This document shows, piece by piece, positions 22,860 through 35,118 of a stretch of DNA of 64,000 bases (position 1 is the stretch's first letter; each line of letters opens with the position of its first letter). Below the pieces are notes generated by a model that saw nothing but the letters and a program-made list of their open reading frames with translations, made no database searches and had not been told where the DNA came from. The stretch is from assembly GCA_018806915.1 (NCBI GenBank), contig JAGKQI010000084.1, forward strand, positions 62,001 to 126,000, read 5' to 3'. Made by a program: the position numbers and the translations under genes. Origin of the DNA: Phytophthora colocasiae (Eukaryota; Oomycota; Peronosporomycetes; Peronosporales; Peronosporaceae).

Positions 22860-25800
22860 TTAATATTTACTTTTACAGTAGTATTTCAATTTTTACTTTT
22901 TACTTTCATATTTTTATTTACTTTTGTTATAACCAGATTATTTTGCTTTAACGTTCTTGTTTGTTTGTTTTACTTTCCCCCACTGCTACTGCTGTGTCAC
23001 ACGTCAATGGCCCCTGCCCCGAGAGCAGAGCGACGTCATTGACGCGTTCTTCGCTGCGAAGGTGAAAGCGGGAATCGAATCGGGTGAATGATTTTAATGT
23101 GCGTGCAAGATAGGAAGTCAAAAAGATGTATAGGGAAGCAGGTGTTTAAAAGTTATGTGTAAAAAAACTACCCTTTATTGTGTGGTACAAAATAACTTTT
23201 ACGCTGTTAAAATAATTTGCCGAAAACAGTATTTTAAATAACATATGCATATATTTCAAAACGAACTGTAGCCTAGATGGCTGTGCAATGTGTGTTTGAA
23301 ATGTGGATTCCTGGTTCGAACCTCTTCGGGAAATACTTTTTACAAAAATAATTTCAAGTTTGACAAATATTAAACGTGAAAATTAAAACTAAAAATCTTT
23401 TTAAAAATATTGCTTTATAAATCAAAAAATAAATTTTACTGACCAATAAACCCGAGCAAAGCGGAGCCCTACAACCCAAACACACCGCCGCGTAGCGGCA
23501 GCGCCCGGCTAGTCTTCATGTGCAACTTCACGTGCCTCAACACAGTCTTGTGGTCGAGCCACTTGGTGTGATGTGGCACGCGAAGTGCCAGCTCGTCGTG
23601 GCCGTCGCGGTCAGCTTGCACTGTCAGGTCGAGGTGGTGGAGGCAGAGCGTGCGCTGCACGTCCGTCCACAGTGACCCGATGTCGCCGTTGCGGCGCAGC
23701 TTCTCCGCGTGGTGCGAGGCAGCGAGCTCGGAGTTGAGAAAAAGTCGCACGAGCTTGTCATCACGCCCGCGTCAGTGCTCTTCCTGCAGGCGGAAGCGCT
23801 TGCGTGCCACCTGGCACACCTGAGTCTTGGCCACGGCAACGACTGCTGTGTCCTTCGAGTGTAGCATCTGCCAGCCATGCGCCACCTGCAACGCCAGGTG
23901 CATCCACAAGAGGCTGCAGACCCAGACGTAGACATGTAGAAGAACTTGGTGGTGGCGGACTGGGGGAGATGCATCAGGTGGCGAGTCCTCGGACTACAGC
24001 GGTCTCGCGCGCCCTCAAGGGCGGCGCCTGCCCAGGCCGGGGCGGCGGCTTCGGAGTCCATACGGCAGAAGTCGGGCTTCGACGCTTGAGGCGTCTAGGC
24101 GCGTCGCAGCTGAGGGGGCAGACGGGGCCAGACGGCGGTGGACTTGAGGCTGCCGAAGCGGCGCCGGTGCCGAGCAGTGACACTGTGCGTGAAGGCTCCG
24201 TCGGGCCGGTTTCGCCGGTCAGCGGGCCCAACACGAGGGCAAGAGTCTCGTACAGCCTCGCCAGTCGACGCGCTATAAAAAGACGCGTCACTAGCGAAGC
24301 TGGAGTGGCTGGCCGTGGAGCTGTCTCTTCGTCGGGGAGTTGGCGTAAGCGGAGGCGAGGTCTGCGCTGCGGGACTGCGTCCGGTCCGACTCGCATCACT
24401 GCGTACACCTCACCGTCGTCGATGTCAGCGAGATCATCGTCTTGGTCGTCCGGATCAGTCGGTGTCCGGGGTGGAGGTTGAACGACAGGTGTAGCAGGTG
24501 GTGCCGGTGCCGGTGCGTCCATGGTGGTGCGGTGCAGCCGGTGCCGTCGACGTGGATGCCACACTCCAACTTGGAGCGACGGCGGTCGAGGGCGGCGTTG
24601 GCGAGGCGGTCAGCGTGGGCGTTCGCCTGGCGGTCGATGTGGTGGAGCTAGAAGCTCCTCACACGCGCGAGTTCCGCCTTGACGAGCCGGCGTAGCCCCC
24701 TGAGCCGGGTGCTTCTCGTAGCGAAGATGCCCCGAATCTGCTGGATGATGAGGGTGCTATCGCCTTCCACGCGTAGGCATTCCACTCCATGATCGGCGGC
24801 GGCCCGGACGCCGAGCAGCAGCGCGGTGTACTCTGTCGTGTTGTTGGTTTCGCTGCTGCTCGGCATGTAGTGGGAGGCAGTCCACACCACAGGACCGCTG
24901 GGTTTGAACAGGGCTGCGCCAGCACTGCCAGGGCCTGGGTTGGCGCGACAGGCGCCGTCGAAGCGCAAAAGCCACTCGCCATCCTAGCCGCCGTCTCCAT
25001 GTTCAGGTCCTCTGTCGTCCTTGGTCTCCTCTTCGTCCTTGGTCTCCTCGTCCTCCTTGGTCTCGTCAACGCGTGCTCCGCACACGCGATAGGCGAGTTC
25101 CTTGGTCTTGGGGGCAGCTCAGCGCGCGCGTGGTGCTCCACGGCGTCGCGACCAACAGTAGGCGGTGCTTGGGCAGCTGCGACTGCTGCGACTCGATGAG
25201 CAGCAGCAGCCGCAACTGCGTCGGCGAGCATGCCACCCGCCCTTGGTTAAATCCGACCACCGGACTGGGGCCGTACGGCAGAGTCGGGCTTCGACGCTTG
25301 AGGCGTCTAGGCGCGTCACGGCTGAGGGGGGGGGGGCAGACGGGCCAGACGGCGGTGGACTTGAGGCTGCCGAAGCGGCGCCGGTGCCGAGCAGTGGCAC
25401 TGTGCGTGAAGGCTCCGTCGGGCCGGTTTCGCCGGTCAGCGGGCCCAAAACGGGGCAGCAGGTCTCGTACACACAGCCTCGCCAGACGACGCGCTATAAA
25501 AAGACGCGTCGCTAGCGAAGCTGGAGTGGCTCGCCGTGGAGCATTCACTGTCGGTGGACAGCGAGCGCTCCCGGGGCTCCCAGTCCGGCTACCAGAAGCG
25601 CATGCGTCGATGTGTTGGTGAAGGGCCGTAAAAGATAAGAGAGATAGAAAGGTGAAATGCAGTTGGCCTCACGAAGTAGACGGTGAAAGACCTCGGAGAC
25701 CGTCCCCTAAACGCCCAGCAAGCTGGCCGGCACGGTATCTTTAAAAATGAAGAGAGCATGGTGTCCGTCTGTCCGTCCACGGATCACCATATCGATTTTA

Positions 25801-25897
25801 GCCAATTATATGTTTTAAATATTTCTAACCAATTAGTTGCTGCCGAGCGCAGCGAAGGCGGCTACAAAGCACTTTTCAGCTCATTTTGCTTTTTATT
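22860..25897 (+). repeat. array unit 8 (3038 bp)
   Basis: The short frame carries an 11-bp deletion near 23070 and the TAG variant near 23110, both shared with unit 14. RNase H lies at about 24560-24968. Module 1 has an extra GC near 24009 and an extra base near 24244. The tail includes the AGTTGCTGCC insertion found in later units. Confidence 0.9.
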
Positions 25898-28800
25898 TTA
25901 ATATTTACTTTACAGTAGTATTTCAATTTTTACTTTTTACTTTCATATTTTTATTTACTTTTGTTATAACATAATTACTTTGCTTTAACGTTCTTATTTG
26001 TTTGTTTTACTCTCTTCTTGCTGTTTACATTCCATCCACTGCTACTGCTGTGTCACACGTCAATGGCCCCTGCCCCGAGAGCAGAGCGACGTCATTGACG
26101 CGTTCTTCGCCGCGAAGGTGAAAGCGAGAATGGTGCAGGAATCGAATCGGGTGAATGATTTTAATATGCGTGCAAGACAGGAAGTCAAAAAGATGTATAG
26201 GGAAGCAGGTGTCTAAAAGGTTATGTGTAAAGCTAACCTGAAAACTACCCTTTATTGTGTGATACAAAATAACTGTTACGCTGTTAAAATAATTTGCCGT
26301 AAACATTCTTTTAAATAACATATGCATATATTTCAAAACGAACTGTAGCCTAGATGGCTGTACAATGTGTGTTTGAAATGTGGATTCCTAGTTCGAACTC
26401 TTCGGGAAATACTTTTACAAAAATAATTTCAAGTTTGACAAATATTAAACGTGAAAATTAAAACTAAAATCTTTTAAAACAATTGCTTTATAAATCAACA
26501 AATAAATTTGACTGACCAATAAACCCGAGCAAAGCGGAGCCCTACAACCCAAACACACCGCCGCGTAGCGGCAGCGCCCGGCTAGTCTTCATGTGCAACT
26601 TCACGTGCCTCAACACAGTCTTGTGGTCGAGCCACTTGGTGTGATGTGGCACGCGAAGTGCCAGCTCGTCGTGGCCGTCGCGGTCAGCTTGCACTGTCAG
26701 GTCGAGGTGGTGGAGGCAGAGCGTGCGCTGCACGTCCGTCCACAGTGACCCGATGTCGCCGTTGCGGCGCAGCTTCTCCGCGTGGTGCGAGGCAGCGAGC
26801 TCGGAGTTGAGAAAAAGTCGCACGAGCTTGTCATCACGCCCGCGTCAGTGCTCTTCCTGCAGGCGGAAGCGCTTGCGTGCCACCTGGCACACCTGAGTCT
26901 TGGCCACGGCAACGACTGCTGTGTCCTTCGAGTGTAGCATCTGCCAGCCATGCGCCACCTGCAACGCCAGGTGCATCCACAAGAGGCTGCAGACCCAGAC
27001 GTAGACATGTAGAAGAACTTGGTGGTGGCGGACTGGGGGAGATGCATCAGGTGGCGAGTCCTCGGACTACAGCGGTCTCGCGCCCTCAAGGGCGGCGCCT
27101 GCCCGGGCCGGGGCGGCGGCTTCGGAGTCCATACGGCAGAGTCGGGCTTCGACGCTTGAGGCGTCGCGGCGCGTCGCGGCTGCGGGGGGGGGGGCAGACG
27201 GGCCAGACGGCGGTGGACTTGAGGCTGCCGAAGCGGCGCCGGTGCCGAGCAGTGACACTGTGCGTGAAGGCTCCGTCGGGCCGGTTTCGCCGGTCAGCGG
27301 GCCCAACACGGGGGCAAGGTCTCGTACAGCCTCGCCAGACGACGCGCTATAAAAAGACGCGTCACTAGCGAAGCTGGAGTGGCTGGCCGTGGAGCTGTCT
27401 CTTCGTCGGGGAGTTGGCGTAAGCGGAGGCGAGGTTCTGCGCTGCGGGACTGCGTCCGGTCCGACTCGCATCACTGCGTACACCTCACCGTCGTCGATGT
27501 CAGCGAGATCATCGTCTTGGTCGTCCGGATCAGTCGGTGTCCGGGGTGGAGGTTGAACGACAGGTGTAGCAGGTGGTGCCGGTGCCGGTGCGTCCATGGT
27601 GGTGCGGGTGCAGCCGGTGCCGTCGACGTGGATGCCACACTCCAACTTGGAGCGACGGCGGTCGAGGGCGGCGTTGGCGAGGCGGTCAGCGTGGGCGTTC
27701 GCCTGGCGGTCGATGTGGTGGAGCTAGAAGCTCCTCACACGCGCGAGTTCCGCCTTGACGAGCCGGCGTAGCCCCCTGAGCCGGGTGCTTCTCGTAGCAA
27801 AGATGCCCCGAATCTGCTGGATGATGAGGGTGCTATCGCCTTCCACGCGTAGGCATTCCACTCCATGATCGGCGGCGGCCCGGACGCCGAGCAGCAGCGC
27901 GGTGTACTCTGTCGTGTTGTTGGTTTCGCTGCTGCTCGGCATGTAGTGGGAGGCAGTCCACACCACAGGACCGCTGGGTTTGAACAGGGCTGCGCCAGCA
28001 CTACCAGGGCCTGGGTTGGCGCGACAGGCGCCGTCGAAGCGCAAAAGCCACTCGCCATCCTAGCCGCCGTCTCCATGTTCAGGTCCTCTGTCGTCCTTGG
28101 TCTCCTCTTCGTCCTTGGTCTCCTCGTCCTCCTTGGTCTCGTCAACGCGTGCTCCGCACACGCGATAGGCGAGTTCCTTGGTCTTGGGGGCAGCTCAGCG
28201 CGCGCGTGGTGCTCCACGGCGTCGCGACCAACAGTAGGCGGTGCTTGGGCAGCTGCGACTGCTGCGACTCGATGAGCAGCAGCAGCCGCAACTGCGTCGG
28301 CGAGCATGCCACCCGCCCTTGGTTAAATCCGACCACCGGACTGGGGCCGTACGGCAGAGTCGGGCTTCGACGCTTGAGGCGTCTAGGCGCGTCACGGCTG
28401 AGGGGGGGGGCAGACGGGCCAGACGGCGGTGGACTTGAGGCTGCCGAAGCGGCGCCGGTGCCGAGCAGTGGCACTGTGCGTGAAGGCTCCGTCGGGCCGG
28501 TTTCGCCGGTCAGCGGGCCCAACACGGGGGCAAGGTCTCGTACAGCCTCGCCAGACGACGCGCTATAAAAAGACGCGTCGCTAGCGAAGCTGGAGTGGCT
28601 CGCCGTGGAGCATTCACTGTCGGTGGACAGCGAGCGCTCCCGGGGCTCCCAGTCCGGCTACCAGAAGCGCATGCGTCGATGTGTTGGTGAAGGGCCGTAA
28701 AAGATAAGAGAGATAGAAAGGTGAAATGCAGTTGGCCTCACGAAGTAGACGGTGAAAGACCTCGGAGACTGTCTCTAAACGCCCAGCAAGCTGGCCGGCA

Positions 28801-28965
28801 CGGTATCTTTAAAAATGAAGAGAGCATGGTGTCCGTCTGTCCGTCCACGGATCACCATATCGATTTTAGCCAATTATATGTTTTAAATATTTCTAACCAA
28901 TTAGTTGCTGCCGAGCGCAGCGAAGGCGGCTACAAAGCACTTTTCAGCTCATTTTGCTTTTTATT
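25898..28965 (+). repeat. array unit 9 (3068 bp)
   Basis: The short frame is at 25998-26216 with the variant hairpin (CACACGTCAATG, CTGCCCCG). The A box is at 26346, and the B box is mutated to TAGTTCGAAC. RNase H lies at about 27642-28044. Module 1 reads GCGTCGCGGCGCGTCGCGG near 27161, a local change not seen elsewhere. Confidence 0.9.
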
Positions 28966-31900
28966 TTAATATTTACTTTTACAGTAGTATTTCAATTTTT
29001 ACTTTTTACTTTCATATTTTTATTTACTTTTTGTTATAACATAATTACTTTGCTTTAACGTTCTTATTTGTTTGTTTTACTCTCTTCTTGCCGTTTTACT
29101 TTCCCCCACTGCTACTGTTGTGTCACGCGTCAATGGCCCCTGCTCCGAGAGCAGAGCGACGTCATTGACGCGTTCTTCGCCGCGAAGGTGAAAGCGAGAA
29201 TGGTGCAGGAATCGAATCGGGTGAATGATTTTAATATGCGTGCAAGACAGGAAGTCAAAAAAATGTATAGGGAAGCAGGTGTCTAAAACGTTATGTGTAA
29301 AGCTAACCTGAAAACTACCCTTTATTGTGTGATACAAAATAGCTGTTACGCTGTTAAAATAATTTGCCGTAAACATTCTTTTAAATAACATATGCATATA
29401 TTTCAAAACGAACTGTAGCCTAGATGGCTGTGCAATGTGTGTTTGAAATGTGGATTCCTGGTTCGAACCTCTTCGAGAATAATACTTTTTACAAAAATAA
29501 TTTCAAGTTTTGACAAATATTAAACGTGAAAATTAAAACTAAAAATCTTTTTAAAAATATTGCTTTATAAATCAAAAAATAAATTTTACTGACCAATAAA
29601 CCCGAGCAAAGCGGAGCCCTACAACCCAAACACACCGCCGCGTAGCGGCAGCGCCCGGCTAGTCTTCATGTGCAACTTCACGTGCCTCAACACAGTCTTG
29701 TGGTCGAGCCACTTGGTGTGATGTGGCACGCGAAGTGCCAGCTCGTCGTGGCCGTCGCGGTCAGCTTGCACTGTCAGGTCGAGGTGGTGGAGGCAGAGCG
29801 TGCGCTGCACGTCCGTCCACAGTGACCCGATGTCGCCGTTGCGGCGCAGCTTCTCCGCGTGGTGCGAGGCAGCGAGCTCGGAGTTGAGAAAAAGTCGCAC
29901 GAGCTTGTCATCACGCCCGCGTCAGTGCTCTTCCTGCAGGCGGAAGCGCTTGCGTGCCACCTGGCACACCTGAGTCTTGGCCACGGCAACGACTGCTGTG
30001 TCCTTCGAGTGTAGCATCTGCCAGCCATGCGCCACCTGCAACGCCAGGTGCATCCACAAGAGGCTGCAGACCCAGACGTAGACATGTAGAAGAACTTGGT
30101 GGTGGCGGACTGGGGGAGATGCATCAGGTGGCGAGTCCTCGGACTACAGCGGTCTCGCGCCCTCAAGGGCGGCGCCTGCCCGGGCCGGGGCGGCGGCTTC
30201 GGAGTCCATACGGCAGAGTCGGGCTTCGACGCTTGAGGCGTCTAGGCGCGTCGCGGCTGAGGGGGGGGGCAGACGGGCCAGACGGCGGTGGACTTGAGGC
30301 TGCCGAAGCGGCGCCGGTGCCGAGCAGTGACACTGTGCGTGAAGGCTCCGTCGGGCCGGTTTCGCCGGTCAGCGGGCCCAACACGGGGGCAAGGTCTCGT
30401 ACAGCCTCGCCAGACGACGCGCTATAAAAAGACGCGTCACTAGCGAAGCTGGAGTGGCTGGCCGTGGAGCTGTCTCTTCGTCGGGGAGTTGGCGTAAGCG
30501 GAGGCGAGGTCTGCGCTGCGGGACTGCGTCCGGTCCGACTCGCATCACTGCGTACACCTCACCGTCGTCGATGTCAGCGAGATCATCGTCTTGGTCGTCC
30601 GGATCAGTCGGTGTCCGGGGTGGAGGTTGAACGACAGGTGTAGCAGGTGGTGCCGGTGCCGGTGCGTCCATGGTGGTGCGGGTGCAGCCGGTGCCGTCGA
30701 CGTGGATGCCACACTCCAACCGGAGCGACGGCGGTCGAGGGCGGCGTTGGCGAGGCGGTCAGCGTGGGCGTTCGCCTGGCGGTCGATGTGGTGGAGCCAG
30801 AAGCTCCTCACACGCGCGAGTTCCGCCTTGACGAGCCGGCGTAGCCCCTGAGCCGGGTGCTTCTCGTAGCGAAGATGCCCCGAATCTGCTGGATGATGAG
30901 GGTGCTATCGCCTTCCACGCGTAGGCATTCCACTCCATGATCGGCGGCGGCCCGGACGCCGAGCAGCAGCGCGGTGTACTCTGTCGTGTTGTTGGTTTCG
31001 CTGCTGCTCGGCATGTAGTGGGAGGCAGTCCACACCACAGGACCGCTGGGTTTGAACAGGGCTGCGCCAGCACTGCCAGGGCCTGGGTTGGCGCGACAGG
31101 CGCCGTCGAAGCGCAAAAGCCACTCGCCATCCTAGCCGCCGTCTCCATGTTCAGGTCCTCTGTCGTCCTTGGTCTCCTCTTCGTCCTTGGTCTCCTCGTC
31201 CTCCTTGGTCTCGTCAACGCGTGCTCCGCGCACGCGATAGGCGAGTTCCTTGGTCTTGGGGCAGCTCAGCGCGCGCGTGGTACTCCACGGCGTCGCGACC
31301 AACAGTAGGCGGTGCTTGGGCAGCTGCGACTGCTGCGACTCGATGAGCAGCAGCAGCCGAAACTGCGTCGGCGAGCATGCCACCCGCCCTTGGTTAAATC
31401 CGACCACCGGACTGGGGCCGTACGGCAGAGTCGGGCTTCGACGCTTGAGGCGTCTAGGCGCGTCACGGCTGAGGGGGGGGGGGCAGACGGGCCAGACGGC
31501 GGTGGACTTGAGGCTGCCGAAGCGGCGCCGGTGCCGAGCAGTGGCACTGTGCGTGAAGGCTCCGTCGGGCCGGTTTCGCCGGTCAGCGGGCCCAAAACGG
31601 GGGCAAGGTCTCGTACAGCCTCGCCAGACGACGCGCTATAAAAAGACGCGTCGCTAGCGAAGCTGGAGTGGCTCGCCGTGGAGCATTCACTGTCGGTGGA
31701 CAGCGAGCGCTCCCGGGGCTCCCAGTCCGGCTACCAGAAGCGCATGCGTCGATGTGTTGGTGAAGGGCCGTAAAAGATAAGAGAGATAGAAAGGTGAAAT
31801 GCAGTTGGCCTCACGAAGTAGACGGTGAAAGACCTCGGAGACCGTCTCTAAACGCCCAGCAAGCTCGCCGGCACGGTCTCTTTAAAAATGAAGAGAGCAT

Positions 31901-32038
31901 GGTGTCCGTCTGTCCGTCCACGGATCACCATATCGATTTTAGCCAATTATATGTTTTAAATATTTCTAACCAATTAGTTGCTGCCGAGCGCAGCGAAGGC
32001 GGCTACAAAGCACTTTTCAGCTCATTTTGCTTTTTATT
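28966..32038 (+). repeat. array unit 10 (3073 bp)
   Basis: The short frame is at 29068-29286 and the A box at 29416. RNase H lies at about 30715-31116. This is one of only two copies with Trp (CCA on plus) near 30797, but it has C4 near 30844, which shifts the frame. The linker start lacks TT (CTCCAACCGGAGCG at 30714). Confidence 0.9.
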
Positions 32039-35000
32039 TTAATATTTACTTTTACAGTAGTATTTCAATTTTTACTTTTTACTTTCATATTTTAATATTT
32101 ACTTTTTGTTATAACATAATTACTTTGCTTTAACGTTCTTATTTGTTTGTTTTACTCTCTTCTTGCCGTTTTACTTTCCCCCACTGCTACTGTTGTGTCA
32201 CGCGTCAATGGCCCCTGCTCCGAGAGCAGAGCGACGTCATTGACGCGTTCTTCGCCGCGAAGGTGAAAGCGAGAATGGTGCAGGAATCGAATCGGGTGAA
32301 TGATTTTAATATGCGTGCAAGACAGGAAGTCAAAAAAATGTATAGGGAAGCAGGTGTCTAAAAAGTTATGTGTAAAGCTAACCTGAAAACTACCCTTTAT
32401 TGTGTGATACAAAATAGCTGTTACGCTGTTAAAATAATTTGCCGTAAACATTCTTTTAAATAACATATGCATATATTTCAAAACGAACTGTAGCCTAGAT
32501 GGCTGTGCAATGTGTGTTTGAAATGTGGATTCCTGGTTCGAACCTCTTCGGGAAATACTTTTTACAAAAATAATTTCAAGTTTGACAAATATTAAACGTG
32601 AAAATTAAAACTAAAAATCTTTTTAAAAATATTGCTTTATAAATCAAAAAAATAAATTTTACTGACCAATAAACCCGAGCAAAGCGGAGCCCTACAACCC
32701 AAACACACCGCCGCGTAGCGGCAGCGCCCGGCTAGTCTTCATGTGCAACTTCACGTGCCTCAACACAGTCTTGTGGTCGAGCCACTTGGTGTGATGTGGC
32801 ACGCGAAGTGCCAGCTCGTCGTGGCCGTCGCGGTCAGCTTGCACTGTCAGGTCGAGGTGGTGGAGGCAGAGCGTGCGCTGCACGTCCGTCCACAGTGACC
32901 CGATGTCGCCGTTGCGGCGCAGCTTCTCCGCGTGGTGCGAGGCAGCGAGCTCGGAGTTGAGAAAAAGTCGCACGAGCTTGTCATCACGCCCGCGTCAGTG
33001 CTCTTCCTGCAGGCGGAAGCGCTTGCGTGCCACCTGGCACACCTGAGTCTTGGCCACGGCAACGACTGCTGTGTCCTTCGAGTGTAGCATCTGCCAGCCA
33101 TGCGCCACCTGCAACGCCAGGTGCATCCACAAGAGGCTGCAGACCCAGACGTAGACATGTAGAAGAACTTGGTGGTGGCGGACTGGGGGAGATGCATCAG
33201 GTGGCGAGTCCTCGGACTACAGCGGTCTCGCGCCCTCAAGGGCGGCGCCTGCCCGGGCCGGGGCGGCGGCTTCGGAGTCCATACGGCAGAGTCGGGCTTC
33301 GACGCTTGAGGCGTCTAGGCGCGTCGCGGCTGAGGGGGGGGGGGGCAGACGGGCCAGACGGCGGTGGACTTGAGGCTGCCGAAGCGGCGCCGGTGCCGAG
33401 CAGTGACACTGTGCGTGAAGGCTCCGTCGGGCCGGTTTCGCCGGTCAGCGGGCCCAACACGGGGGCACGGTCTCGTACAGCCTCGCCAGACGACGCGCTA
33501 TAAAAAGACGCGTCACTAGCGAAGCTGGAGTGGCTGGCCGTGGAGCTGTCTCTTCGTCGGGGAGTTGGCGTAAGCGGAGGCGAGGTCTGCGCTGCGGGAC
33601 TGCGTCCGGTCCGACTCGCATCACTGCGTACACCTCACCGTCGTCGATGTCAGCGAGATCATCGTCTTGGTCGTCCGGATCAGTCGGTGTCCGGGGTGGA
33701 GGTTGAACGACAGGTGTAGCAGGTGGTGCCGGTGCCGGTGCGTCCATGGTGGTGCGGGTGCAGCCGGTGCCGTCGACGTGGATGCCACACTCCAACTTGG
33801 AGCGACGGCGGTCGAGGGCGGCGTTGGCGAGGCGGTCAGCGTGGGCGTTCGCCTGGCGGTCGATGTGGTGGAGCTAGAAGCTCCTCACACGCGCGAGTTC
33901 CGCCTTGACGAGCCGGCGTAGCCCCCTGAGCCGGGTGCTTCTCGTAGCGAAGATGCCCCGAATCTGCTGGATGATGAGGGTGCTATCGCCTTCCACGCGT
34001 AGGCATTCCACTCCATGATCGGCGGCGGCCCGGACGCCGAGCAGCAGCGCGGTGTACTCTGTCGTGTTGTTGGTTTCGCTGCTGCTCGGCATGTAGTGGG
34101 AGGCAGTCCACACCACAGGACCGCTGGGTTTGAACAGGGCTGCGCCAGCACTGCCAGGGCCTGGGTTGGCGCGACAGGCGCCGTCGAAGCGCAAAAGCCA
34201 CTCGCCATCCTAGCCGCCGTCTCCATGTTCAGGTCCTCTGTCGTCCTTGGTCTCCTCTTCGTCCTTGGTCTCCTCGTCCTCCTTGGTCTCGTCAACGCGT
34301 GCTCCGCACACGCGATAGGCGAGTTCCTTGGTCTTGGGGGCAGCTCAGCGCGCGCGTGGTGCTCCACGGCGTCGCGACCAACAGTAGGCGGTGCTTGGGC
34401 AGCTGCGACTGCTGCGACTCGATGAGCAGCAGCAGCCGCAACTGCGTCGGCGAGCATGCCACCCGCCCTTGGTTAAATCCGACCACCGGACTGGGGCCGT
34501 ACGGCAGAGTCGGGCTTCGACGCTTGAGGCGTCTAGGCGCGTCACGGCTGAGGGGGGGGGGGCAGACGGGCCAGACGGCGGTGGACTTGAGGCTGCCGAA
34601 GCGGCGCCGGTGCCGAGCAGTGGCACTGTGCGTGAAGGCTCCGTCGGGCCGGTTTCGCCGGTCAGCGGGCCCAAAACGGGGGCAAGGTCTCGTACAGCCT
34701 CGCCAGACGACGCGCTATAAAAAGACGCGTCGCTAGCGAAGCTGGAGTGGCTCGCCGTGGAGCATTCACTGTCGGTGGACAGCGAGCGCTCCCGGGGCTC
34801 CCAGTCCGGCTACCAGAAGCGCATGCGTCGATGTGTTGGTGAAGGGCCGTAAAAGATAAGAGAGATAGAAAGGTGAAATGCAGTTGGCCTCACGAAGTAG
34901 ACGGTGAAAGACCTCGGAGACCGTCCCCTAAACGCCCAGCAAGCTGGCCGGCACGGTATCTTTAAAAATGAAGAGAGCATGGTGTCCGTCTGTCCGTCCA

Positions 35001-35118
35001 CGGATCACCATATCGATTTTAGCCAATTATATGTTTTAAATATTTCTAACCAATTAGTTGCTGCCGAGCGCAGCGAAGGCGGCTACAAAGCACTTTTCAG
35101 CTCATTTTGCTTTTTATT
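32039..35118 (+). repeat. array unit 11 (3080 bp)
   Basis: The short frame is at 32143-32361, the A box at 32491 and RNase H at about 33792-34194, with the TAG lesion and C5. The AT tract carries the TTTTAATATTTAC variant shared with units 12 to 15. Confidence 0.9.

Noticed and set aside
23804..24481. A 225-codon plus-strand frame, and similar GC-rich plus frames in every unit
   Set aside because: These are high-GC shadows opposite the RT and linker remnants, with Arg/Ala/Pro-biased composition and changing ends from unit to unit.
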